A stretch of DNA of 64,000 nt, taken from Metridium senile (Eukaryota > Cnidaria > Anthozoa > Actiniaria > Metridiidae). The DNA lies in assembly GCA_949775045.1 (NCBI GenBank), contig OX459108.1, positions 4,139,461-4,203,460 of the forward strand, written 5' to 3'. The position numbers were made by a program, and so were the translations under genes. This document shows positions 42,601 to 53,400 of the stretch, piece by piece. The notes under the pieces are model-generated. The model ran no database searches and was not told the origin of the DNA. It saw only the letters and a list, made by a program, of their open reading frames with translations. The number at the start of each line of letters is the position of its first letter. Positions within the stretch are counted from its first letter, which is position 1.

Positions 42601-45600
42601 TCTACACCTAATCCAAAAAATGTTGTCGGGTCCGCCGCACAGTCCTCGCGCCAAGACTGTGAAGGAAAACACAGTCAATATTTTAATGAGAGTGATAAAA
42701 CAAGAAAATAAAAGTAGGCACAACACTTTTCGTTGAAAAAAGTACCACACTAGAGTGTGAACATGCAAATAAATTAATTACTGATTAGATATAACCAATA
42801 TCTTTCACAGTCTTGGCGCGAGGACTGTGCGGCGGACCAGACAACGTTTTTTTGGATTAGGTGTATAAAGGGAATATCCAATCGTATTAAACGCTTTTTT
42901 CGTTTGATGTTTTTAAGTGGTATCTTTTAGGGGGTAAAAATGGTCTGCCCCTGTCCGGTATCTTCACTACGCGAGCATACCCGGGTCTTTTACTCCTGGG
43001 TATGTCGGACATCCAACTTTAGTGACAGTAAGCTCAAATTAAGAATACCGTCTTTACTCAAATAAGCGCCGGCCCCGAATAAGCGCCGCCTCGAATTTGC
43101 GCTACATTTTTAAGCTATAAGGTTACTCTAGAACAACATTGGAAATACATTTTTATCAAAATAAGCTATATTCTTCAGTTCAAAGTTATTATATTTCACC
43201 TCGCCCATTAAGTTATCTCCCAATATTCGTAGTTCAGATCAAGAAGGGGACAGTGAGATTGAGAACAATATAATAAGCGCCGCGGCGCTTATTCGAGTAA
43301 ATACGGTATCACTTCAATTACAAATAAATCTTCACCGCTTGCATAAATGTCTCGCGGAAACCCAAGAGCTTTTTTCATCTTCAACGCTTTTAAAACCTGT
43401 CCGTTTTTTATTTGTTTTCAAACGGAACTTCAAACGCTTAAAATTTGAATTTGTTATATTGAGTAAGCAGATTATAAAGTTTAAATTGTTTCGACTGAAA
43501 ATATCCTGTTGCTTGTGGTAATTTTGTGATTCATAAAGCCATTCCAATAGCTGTTATTACAGTTATATGCAAATGATTTCAAACAATGGATTCAAATCGA
43601 GGCTTTCGGGCAAACCTATTGTTTTCGCCCGAAAGCCTCGACTTCAACCCATTGTTCAAAATCATTTGCATATAACTGTAATAACAGCTATTACGATGTT
43701 CAAAATGCTGTGAATTCGCTTTAATCACGGGCCTCCATATTGGTTGAAACAATAGGTTTTGAATCCCTTGGGTCCCCTTGACCTCGCTTTCATGCGTTTC
43801 AGAACGTTCCAAACAAATGTTTTCGCTCTCATGGGAATAAACATGGCCGTTGTGTGATAAAGGCCCATTGGCTGGAATAGGCGAGCGTATAGTGTTTACA
43901 AGTGTTGGCATTGTGATGCAAATTTGCCAACCATTTTCACAATATATTTTTTAACTGATTTTCTTTGTTTTAATAACAATGGTTGGTTGGCAAAACCATA
44001 ACAAAATACGTCACTGTACACCCATCTATTATATTTAAGTTACTGAAATCGTTTTCCAATTATGAAATAAATACTGCTTAATAAACACAAAACATAGAAA
44101 TATAACACAAAAGATGGCAAAATGCTTACATTCCTTTTTAAGTAATATTTTTATTTTAGTACATAGAGCAAATGCAGTTAAACCACGAAATGCAATATCT
44201 AAGAAAGTACTAACAAATCAGTGCTTATTTATTCGCTTAACTAGAACATCTTGAGACAAAAGAGTAATACACAAGAAACCTCATTATCCTTTGTTTTAGT
44301 ATTTATTCTAGGTGAATAGACCAAAGCCAAAACTTAGCAGCCGCGCCTTTTTGCGCACGGAAATGAGGCTTATTATGCAAACAGAGGGAAAACATTCCGT
44401 CGCTAAGGACAAAACTACAACTTTATTGACAGCATTTTATAGTCGTTTTTCCACCTTTTTCTTTTGTAAAATACTAGAATTTTCAACTAAATTACCGCTT
44501 TCTACGTTATATTTTACAATAGTTAGTTTTTTTTCAATTTTTAGTAGCATTTTATTTCGTTTTTGACCTTTTTACTGCTTGACTTCACGCCCTTCTGCGA
44601 TGAAATTATGGAGGAGGAAAGCGATTCAAAGTCAGGTAAATTGATCTTTTTAACTAATTGAAAAGAAGTTAGTCTTTTTTAGCCATACATATACGACTTC
44701 ATATAAATTCCTTAATTCATTTTCTATCATTTTGTTGGATATTTTTGTTCAAATCGACCTCGCTACGGCATCGAGATATGTTGACATTTTTGCCGTCAAT
44801 CTGGTTACGAATCGCTTGCTAGCACAATATACCTTTAATTTCAATTGTTAATGCTTTTTATTTTTAAAATTCTTTGACAACGTGCTTTTTAATATTGTTT
44901 TACAGATGAAAGAAACAAATAAAACATTCCATGTACCTTTTTCGACAGGGCTTCATTGCTCAAACTATGGTTATAAGAATCGCAGTTACTCGCTTTCCGG
45001 TCGAAGAACAATTTTTCACTTTAATATATTGAGGTCAATGCCAATTCCATGGACATCCTTCTGAATATGAATACCTTTTTTTCACTGCCGTTTCTCTATA
45101 CATTTCACAATGAACAAAATCAGCAAAATAGTTATCCATTTTTTATAAAACTATCTCTCTTTTTTGCTCTAAGGTGGTTGTGATAGCTAATGGCACCAAA
45201 AAGTCTACAAATCTCGATGCCGTAACGAGGTCGATTTGAACAAAAATATCCAACAAAATGATTGATAATTAACTAAAAATTCGATCTGAAGTCGTATGTA
45301 TGGCTTAAAATGGGCTAATTTTTTTTCAATTAGTTAAAAAGATGAATTTACCTGACTTTGAATCGCTTTTCTCCTCCATAATTTCATCGCCAAAGGGCGT
45401 GAAGTCGAGCAATGTAAAGGTCAAAAACAAAATAAAATGCTACAAAAAATTGAAAAAAAACTAACTATTGTAAAATATAACGTAGAAAGCGGTAATTTAG
45501 TTGAAAATTCTAGTATTTTACAAAAGAAAAAGGTGGAAAAACGACTATAAAATGCTGTCAATGAAGTTGTAGTTTTGTCCTTAGCGACGGAATGTTTTTC

Positions 45601-47897
45601 CTCTGTTTGCATAATAAGCCTCATTTCCGTGCGCTATAAAGGCGCGGCTGCTAAGTTTTGGCTTTGGTCTATAGTAGCAACAATTAGTCACTAAATAATG
45701 ACTATTTGTTAGAATTTACTTGATATTATTTCATGGTTTAACTGCATTTGCTCTAATGCATTGACAGAAAAAAGTAATATCTCTCAACGTCAAGATAAAT
45801 CGGAAAACCCTAAATACTTTTTCCTTTAATTTTGTCCACTGAAGTAAAAAATGAGGTTTTGGACGTCTTTAGAGACGGACCATTATAGATATTTGCTTGG
45901 GGAGGTTGGGCAATGTAATTTCCCAGTGCAGGAAATTGTTTTTGGCCCTTGAGGCTGTCAGGATATTTTTTTGTCTCATAGTCCGTCCATTTGCACATTT
46001 TATTTCTAAAATGTCATAATGTTGTGAATTAGCTGCCTCATTGGCGGAATGTAGAGACACATAGACTCTGTTATCGATCAAATATAGCCGTTTATTAGCA
46101 TCACAAATAATGAGCTGAGATGAAGTGGCAATAAGCCATTTGCAGCTAGCGGTCACGTATTCAGTCGGTAAATATATGTGTGTGTGTGACCTCATCTACC
46201 TTAAAGCCATCAGCTGTGCCAAAATGATGTCCAGAAATGGAAAGAGCATGTTGACATTAGCAAGAAGTTGAAGTTACAGCTCTTGGTTCTAAATACATAA
46301 GAAATGGTAAAAAAATTGGATATTTTCTTAGACTTTTAGACACCAGTTTTATTTTCCCATACCAATCCTTATAAAAATATCAGAAAAATCCAGTTTTATA
46401 TTCCTTGCTCCTTTTTATGTATTTAGAATCAAGAGCTGAAAAGCGAATCATCATTAAATAATGATCGTTATTAGAAAATATAGTTTTATTATATAACATA
46501 TAGTGGTATACCGAGTGATATCAACTAGATAAAAAGCCTATCCTAGTCATGAAGATATTGTTGATATCACACATGTGTGATATCACTCTCAACCAATCAA
46601 CTTTCAGTATTGTAACGAAACCATTGTTTGGTAGTAAAATATTTTTTTGATTTGCTTCTATCTGTTATATAATAAACAGAACATTACATGTGCGCTTGGA
46701 AATATGAATTTTATCTTCTCGTGTTGAAAAGATATCCCACTCATTCGCTGCGCTCACTCGTGGGATATCTTATCAACACTCGAAGATAAAATTCATATCT
46801 CCGCGCGCCCATGTAATATCCTCTATATATTTATATATATATATATTTTTTACAGTCAATGTGATTAACATTGTCCAACATGGAAAGACATAAGAAATCC
46901 TATTCCATGTTCCCTGTTACTCATTGTCTACTCAATATACAGTTAAAAATTGAAATTTCAACTGCTGAAAATAACTAAACATGCAAAGAATAACATATCA
47001 CTTGTTGTTATAGTGCTAACTTTGCATCGAAGCGAGGCGAACGTTGGTCTTGTAATGATAGAGTCACGTGAATAATTGTCCCGTAAGGTGTTAAAAGGTC
47101 TCTATCATTGCAAGCTCAACGTTCGTCTCGCTTCGATGCAAAGGCTCGGTTACCTTTCAATATGGCGCAGGGAATTGTGACAGGGGACTATTTTCATGGA
47201 CATATATAACTTTTTTTAGTATATTTTTTTTACTTTAGTTAACATTTTTATTTTTTTTCAATTTCTAGATTTCTTAACATGCATCCAGAACTCAAAAAAC
47301 ATTTTTCGGAGTTTCGGTCAATTGATCCTAGTGAAATCAATGGCGGTCACGGCCATCCAAAGCGCCTATTGATGGCAATTGACAATGCAGTTACATCGTT
47401 GGGAGATTCGGAGAGTTATTCGGCTTATTTGGTCGAACTGGGAAGACGCCATACTTATCTTAACTTTAAAATAACGAAAACACACGTAAGTATGCGATAT
47501 ACGTAAAAAATACGCAACATATACGTCACATATGCATAACATGTACATGTGCATAACATAAATGTAAAATATACGTATCATATCAGTTACAAATACGTAA
47601 CATATACGTCACATGTAAAACTATAGGTAACATTCCAAAACATCTTTTTCCGTTCCCCCCGAAAAGAAACGCTTGCTACGCAGGCTGCATATTTCATAGT
47701 TTTAATGTTTTCGATCTGTTTTTCATTTGTAATTGTCCATTTTCACTCAACAGTTCGATGACCTTAGCAAGTGCTTTATATCAGTCATTATGGAAGTACT
47801 CGCGTCAGCCTCGTTTTGGAACACTGAGGTCGAGAAGGCCTGGATTGCACTATTTAATAGTATAAGTACGATGATACTGAAAGGCTTGGAGCTATGA
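33729..47897 (+). CDS. Globin 1, predicted membrane-anchored (globin-X-like)
   Basis: Exons 33729-33898, 47269-47485 and 47754-47897 give 176 aa. Introns fall at phase 2 after helix B (Arg57, B12.2) and phase 0 in helix G (after KTH, G7.0), the two classical globin positions. Heme-pocket residues: Phe69 (CD1) and Phe72 in KHFSEF, distal His86 in HGHPKRLLMAI, proximal His118 in LVELGRRH, and the late helix H Trp in VEKAW. The N-terminus MGCSSS predicts myristoylation on Gly2 and palmitoylation on Cys3, as in globin X, so it would sit at the inner face of membranes. Likely roles (redox, nitrite or oxygen chemistry) are inferred from that family. Intron 1 is 13.4 kb; linking exon 1 to exon 2 relies on phase fit and the paralogue, with no other exon 1 found between. 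Confidence 0.85.
38802..39001. mobile_element. About 200-bp CTACACG...CGTGTAGAC MITE, copy 1
   Basis: The ends GTCTACACGGATCCGGATAC and ATTCGTGTAGACGCGGCC enclose repeated AAACCGCATACTTTT and TTCGTGTGGACG words. An inverted second copy is at about 40638-40836. Confidence 0.85.
40006..40118. repeat. Inverted-repeat family, GTAGTCAAATTCTAAAG, copy 1
   Basis: It contains GACTACAGCTCGCGGTAG and GGGCTGTAGTCAAATTCTAA as partial inverted arms and ends AATATATTACACG. A second copy lies at 41985-42122 in opposite orientation. Confidence 0.7.
40638..40836. mobile_element. About 200-bp CTACACG...CGTGTAGAC MITE, copy 2
   Basis: Same family as 38802-39001 but inverted: it starts TTCTACACGAATCCGAGCC and ends GGATCCGTGTAGACGGGGTC. 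Confidence 0.85.
41985..42122. repeat. Inverted-repeat family, GTAGTCAAATTCTAAAG, copy 2
   Basis: Opposite-oriented copy of 40006-40118, with TTAGAATTTGACTACAGCCC and a second GTAGTCAAATTCTAAAGAAT arm. Confidence 0.7.
42411..42598. mobile_element. 188-bp CAGTGGAACCCC MITE, copy 2
   Basis: Inverted twin of 25123-25310 with the same 188-bp length. TA follows on the right; the left flank is TG, so one side of the TA duplication is mutated or lost. Confidence 0.85.
42603..42866. mobile_element. MITE with TACACCTAATCCAAAAA ends
   Basis: TACACCTAATCCAAAAAA and TTTTTTTGGATTAGGTGTA are inverted, followed inward by GCCGCACAGTCCTCGCGCC and its complement. It is almost adjacent to the preceding 188-bp MITE. 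Confidence 0.85.
43044..43309. mobile_element. MITE with ATACCGTNTTTACTC ends
   Basis: ATACCGTCTTTACTCAAATA and the mirrored TATTCGAGTAAATACGGTAT form the ends, with AATAAGCGCCG words inside. Confidence 0.8.
43546..43692. repeat. 147-bp near-perfect hairpin
   Basis: AATAGCTGTTATTACAGTTA and its complement enclose GAGGCTTTCGGGC / GCCCGAAAGCCTC around a short loop. It shares end sequence with 11025-11146. Confidence 0.85.
44164..45755. mobile_element. 1.6-kb TAGAGCAAATGC foldback with exon-like arms
   Basis: The ends TAGAGCAAATGCAGTTAAAC and GTTTAACTGCATTTGCTCTA are inverted, and homology runs through most of each arm. Each arm carries an ATG followed after 28 nt by a splice donor: 44608-44635 (plus, MEEESDSKS then GTAAAT) and 45352-45379 (minus, MEEKSDSKS then GTAAAT). 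No transposase was found. Long arms suggest a non-autonomous element; no clear target duplication was seen. It lies in globin 1 intron 1. Confidence 0.82.
46493..46826. mobile_element. ATAGAGGATATTACATG foldback, copy 2 (partial)
   Basis: It matches 25429-25757 over its length, with about 22 extra bases near 46597-46618. The left terminal part seen in copy 1 is missing here. Confidence 0.82.
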
Positions 47898-48360
47898 AGC
47901 TGAACGCTTTTTCAAATATATGGTGTGTTACTCAGAGAAGGGATTTTGCTTTGATACCCCGGCACTCATTTCAAGACCAATTAGGCTTGGAGTTACCATG
48001 TTGAATGCTTGTTCAAAAATATGGTGTGTTACTCAGAGAAGGGATTTTGCTTTGATACCCACTCATTAAAAAAGTCCAAGAAACTGACGGGTTTAGGCTT
48101 ATAGTTACCATGTTCAATGCTTGCTCAAATACATGGTCACTTTTAGCGTTTCTCAGAGAGTGGGATGTTGCGTTCATACCCATTCATCTCAAAATACCCG
48201 AATCGTTTTTCTGTTTAGGTTTGGATATACCATGTTGAATGCTTGTTCAAATATATGGCTACCTTTAGCGTTTCTCAGAGAGGGATTTTGCTTTTAAAAC
48301 CACTCATTTCAAAAGTCCCCAATCCTTCCAAGAAACAAACGGGTTTCGGCTTTGGAATTG
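47881..48360. repeat. Four tandem units starting in the globin 1 stop region
   Basis: Units of roughly 115-130 bp share GGCTTGGAGTTACCATGTTG, AATGCTTGTTCAAATATATGG and CTCAGAGAGGGATTTTGC. The first unit begins within the last codons of globin 1 (GGCTTGGAGCTATGA), so the coding tail and the repeat overlap. Confidence 0.8.
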
Positions 48361-48799
48361 ATGGTGATGCGACAAAAATGCTTCTGATTGGCTTATACTA
48401 GCTGGAAGTGCGCGCGCGAAATCACCTGTAAAGATCTAGGCTAAGTATTTTCTAGCCTCCTCCACAGGCATCTCTCTGTAGGAGTCTGGGAACGAAGAGA
48501 CATAAAAATGAACACAATTGAGGGGGAGGAGTACAAGGAATAGAAAACTTGTTTTCCTTTCTCTTTCCCAGTCTCTCGCGGTTAGAAATACCGTTAAAAA
48601 GGGAGAAAAGTAGTTGCTTGAGGAGGAGGCTAAATATTTTTTCTTTCGAGATTTTTTTGTATAATATTTAACTGTGTATACTTTTAGCTATCTCATCAAT
48701 TAAATTTTACTTTGATTTCATCTTTCATCTTCCCTCTGGCGTCCATGATTCATAGCATTATAAAATATTAATAATATAATATAATAATATTTTCCAAAG

Positions 48800-49515
48800 C
48801 AGATCCACATGCCTAGTGGTTATTCTATCTGCTGGCACTCACACTCACTACCTCTACATTAAATATTTTTCATACATCAATCCTCACATGTAGATTTTTG
48901 CTGAGGGAGGAAAATCCGAAATACTCGGAGAAAAACCCTTATGGCATGGTAGAGAACAACACATCAAACAAACCCAATTCACATATGATCCTGAGAAAAA
49001 CCCTTGTGGTAAATTAGAGGACAACACATCAAACAATGATGAATCTCAACTCGCTTATGAACCTGAGAAAAACCCTTGTGGCAAGGTAGAGAGCAACACA
49101 TCAAACAAACCAGTGTCCGAGCTGTGACTCGAACCCGGATAACAGCGGTAAAGGGCCGGTGTCCCGGGGGGAGGGGGGGAGTTCTCCCTTGTGGTAGGGG
49201 TGATCGGCGAAGGTTTTGGAAACGACACCTAAAAGGTACGCACAGACAAAAATAACTGTTAAAGCCTTGTTGATTTCAATCCCTAAAAGGTACGGCTGTG
49301 CGATGTTCTTGCCAGCCAAGCTTACTTTTAGCAACAAAGCAGAGTAAAAATAACCCTTACAGGTACGGAATCTTGTTGCGTAACTTATTTTTGAGCCAGG
49401 ACCCTAAAAGGTACGTACAGGAAATAATTTTAAGGTACGCCGATCACCCCTACCACTTCGACAAAGGGAGTACACCCCCCGGGGCCGGTGTAATCACTAC
49501 TCGGCCAACCATGCC
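48800..49515 (-). mobile_element. tRNA-derived SINE, minus orientation, expanded and interrupted
   Basis: Read on the minus strand, an A-box region (TGGCCGAGTAG) lies near 49497-49507 and a B-box (CCGGGTTCGAGTC) near 49125-49140, separated by a later MITE insertion. The body is expanded: GAGAAAAACCCTTNTGG with ACAACACATCAAACAA occurs three times in tandem (48929-49110). The tail AATATTTAATGTAGAGGTAG matches the copy at 32236. Confidence 0.8.
49163..49483. mobile_element. 321-bp MITE inserted between the SINE's A and B boxes
   Basis: The ends CCCGGGGGG / CCCCCCGGG and the inner pair GTAGGGGTGATCGGCG / CGCCGATCACCCCTAC are inverted. GCCGGTGT flanks both sides (49155-49162 and 49484-49491), an 8-bp duplication extendable to 10 because of shared G residues. 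The interior repeats CCTAAAAGGTACG four times. Confidence 0.87.
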
Positions 49516-50440
49516 ACCCAAATGATTAGATCGTTTTGATATGATATTTCGCAATATTAAATATAGGACAATTCTTATGGACACTTAAGAAACTGACCAT
49601 GAGCCCATTGGCAATGCCAAAAATAATTAAAAAACCTGTCAATGCTAAGTTTGGCTGACGGCTATCCTGACAATTGTAAATATTCATAAATATTTGCCAT
49701 TTTTATGTCTGATTTTTAAGAACTTTCTGATGTCTGTGATAAAAATGATAGCTCAAGTTTTCTTGCGATTTGATTGGTTGGGAGTAGACCTGTTTCAAGT
49801 TATCTGTCACCGCTGTACATGTTCACAAAAGGGACGATTTCCAGAGGAATAGTCTTAATTCAGAGTAAATTCAAATGTATTTTCTATTTTACTTGGGAAA
49901 CTGAGCAAATGCACTATTTTGTGACCGCTGAAATAATTCACAAAATCAATTTTGACGTTGTATTTTATATTTATTTATTTATTATATATTTATTTATTTA
50001 TTATATATTATATTTATCTATTAAGCTAAAACATATTTTTTGGTCTAATCGAAATACAAATCATCTTATCCTTAACTGACTATATAAGACACCCACAACT
50101 TCCTTCCTCATGCACTGAACCAACGTGCGGTCCCTCATTCCCCATTACAATACCTTATCATGACCTGTTTGACAGTTAGGTGTTAAAATACTTAGCACTT
50201 ACTTCACGTCCTTCACTTTTCAAATCAAAACAAAACGATTGGCTGGTTATCACGTTTGAGATGACACTTGAATAATGCCTATTGCTTTTGTAGACCGAAT
50301 GAACGACAAAGGTCATGTTGAATTGAATTAACGTCTTGTTATTGATACAGGAAACGAAAGACGCTTTAAGCATATTATTAAGCTATTTCTAGCCAGCTCA
50401 AGGTGCTTTTATCGACTAGCTTTGTGCTTTTTTTCTGAAT

Positions 50441-53400
50441 ATGGGATGTGGAAATAGCTCAGTGGAAATTCTTTCCAGCGATTGGTATTACCTTCATATC
50501 GATGAGATGGCCAAGACTGTTGAGCTCACGTACCAGCACAAATATCTTATACGAGAGACCTGGCAGTTCCTGGAAGTCTCTAAGCGAGATATAGGAATTG
50601 CAGTGTATAAGAGGTAAGTTAGGATAGACTTCCTGGTAGATATCGAGACCAATTGTCTTTGAAGCGAAATTGAAATTAAAGAAATACCATATCGATGAAA
50701 AAAAATAAAATTGCCGTTGTGTAAAATTGCTACTGTGGGATCGAGTAGAGTTGTTTTCATTAACCCGTGAGACAATGTGTATTAGTTAATGCTAGTGGGA
50801 TAGTCAGAGCGGTTCTCATTATTTTTTCCTTTGCTATTTGATATTTCTGGGTGAGTGATAGTGACTAAATAGTCACTAAATAGAATTATTAGTTAGTAGC
50901 TATATTTTATGTTTTATTTTATAGCTTTAGTATATTTGTGTATTTTTTATTATTGTCAAAATTGTTTTATTTCTATATATCGGGTAAATAATTTATGTTC
51001 ACTGCGGCATAAGTAAATCAAAATAAAGCCTAGCAAATACATTACACCAAAGCCTTTTCAAGTAACACTAATAACAGTTCAAAAGCGACTAAATATGAAT
51101 AAAATATTTTGAATCGAAAAGAACACATGGTATGCGAGGGCGCGCATGCGTACTACAATTTCCTCTTAATCGAGATTATCCCTGTGCAAATATCAAATTG
51201 TGCAGCGATGTTGAATAACATGATCTACTGATCTATACTGGACGTTCTTCAAGATCATGCCATTTTGCTAGTTCAATTAATATATCTTTTTATTATCTAA
51301 TGTTTTGATGAAATACCAATATTTCTCTATTTCAAAAATTGGATTTCACATGTGAAGATATCATCACTATGGTTACACAGCTTTACGGAAACTTCGTGAA
51401 AGATCATTTCAACACTCGAAGATAAAATTGGTATCTCCGCGCGCACATGTAATATCTTCTATGTACTGACTCACACACAGGTAGCCCAAGCTTGGGTTTT
51501 TGAGGGTTTTGAATCAATATTTTTTTAAAGAAATACTTTAATAAAACTTTCTTAGGTAGAGTGTATTTGTGTGTCGTTTGTGATGTTTGTAACGAGTTTT
51601 TCAAACATCAAAAACGACACACAAATACACTCTATGTAAGAAATGGAAGTTTTATTAAAGTATTTCTTTAAAAAAATATTGTATTCAAAAACCTCAAAAA
51701 CTAAGCTTGGGCTACATGTGGATTCACATTGTATGCAAATTTACCCTATTTTCCAATTTATAGATTTCTAAATATGCATCCAGAACTCAAACAGTATTTC
51801 TCAGAATTCCGTTCGATTGACGTCAATGAGATCAATGGAAAACATGGTCATCCAAAGAGATTATTAATGGCAATTAGCCACGCTGTTTCCTGTCTGGGAG
51901 ATTCTGAGAGTTATTTCACATACTTGGTTGAACTGGGAAGACGCCACTGTGATTTGAGCTTTACCATCACACAAACACATGTATGTTATAACACAGGAAG
52001 CCCAAGCTATCTGTCTGTGATTTCACTATAAGCCTTTTATGGGAGAATAGAATACTCAAGTGTGACTTCACGAGAAAACAAATGTTGGATTTTATAATTT
52101 TTGGTTACAAATTACGATGGACAATCACAAAAGACGTTCACAAATTTGACGAGAATCGGTCAAATAGCAATTGAGATATGGCCTCTTGAATATATAATTT
52201 CCCCATACAAATCACTGTAATTTAAACTCTGTTCCAAAAGTTTTGAACTGAGCCGATATGATATGATATAGTGAAAATATTTTTCATGACGTCATCACTT
52301 GATTACTCTTTATACGCCGGTTTTAAAAATATACAAAATTTGTATAAATAACAAAAAATACAAAAGTTCATACTTGTTTCTTTAATATGTTTTACTTGGA
52401 CTCCCTGTGAAGTTTCAAGCCATTTGGAGCAGTATTGAGCGAGTATTTCAAGAACAATTGTCTCTTGCTTGATAAGAATACTCGCTCAATACTGCTCCAA
52501 ATGGCTTGAAACTTCACAGGGAGTCAAAGTAAAACCTAAAAAACAAGTAAGAATATTATTTTTAAATTTATACAAATTTTGTTTATTTTTAAAACCACCT
52601 TATATTCTCCAATAGAAGGCTTATAGTGGAACCACCGACAGACAGGTTGGGCTACCTGTGGTTATAATTTGATAAAGTAGGAGTACAGTTGACTCTCTGA
52701 ACGAGCACTCTAGTAAGCGACCACTCCCAAAAGCAACAACTATTTCAATTTCCCGTTTTGTTTCCTATATAAACTCTGCAATCAGATTTCTCTTGTAAGC
52801 GACCACTCTCGTAAGCGACCACTCTCGTAAGTGAACGTGATCTCCTTAAAGGTTAAAGTTTTGGAATTTTTCATTGTTTTTCTTCCCTCGTAAGCAACCA
52901 TCCAAAGTCATTAGAGTGTTACCTTTTGGAAAACAATACCTAAAACATCTTTAGAAATACCGTGTCGGAAAAAAATATGCAAAACAAAGAGTTAAGATAC
53001 AATAATTTTGAAATACGTTGATAATTTTTGACATCCCGTAAGCGACCACTTTATTCTGGTCTGAGGGTGGTCGGTTACGAGAGAGTCAACTGTAATTGGT
53101 TTTTGAACATTCCGCATATCACGGGTTCCGAATCCCGCGACCCGCATCCCGAATCATTTAACCGGTGCATATTACATCACGCATGATTATTGTTGTAATA
53201 TTTTTTTCTTCAGTTTAACGATCTTCGGAAATGCTTTGTATCAGTCATAATTGGTTTTTGAACATCCCGTATATCATGCGTCCCGAATCCCGCGACCGCC
53301 ATCCCCTATCCCGCACATATCGCATCACGCATGTTGTTGTTTTTCTTTCAGTTTGACGATCTTCGGAAATGCTTTGTGTCAGTCATAATGGAAATACTTG

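Larger units (their letters stand above)
33899..47268 (+). other. 13.4-kb globin 1 intron filled with foldback repeats
   Basis: No other gene was recognised here. Smaller contents not listed separately: a duplicated about 55-bp segment at 35455-35570; (GAAA)n at 36648-36693; a hairpin at 37431-37545 (GGCAATAAGCC ends); a 24-bp tandem repeat at 38061-38150; copies of a TGTTTACAAGTGTTGG repeat at 37205, 38495-38790 (two, reversed) and 43889; palindromes around GTGGTAAATAAGAG at 39690-39965; a hairpin at 41271-41447 (AAGGTTCAGCC ends); and related foldbacks at 40150-40500 and 46995-47200 that share TCTCTATCATTGCAAGCTCA. Confidence 0.8.
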
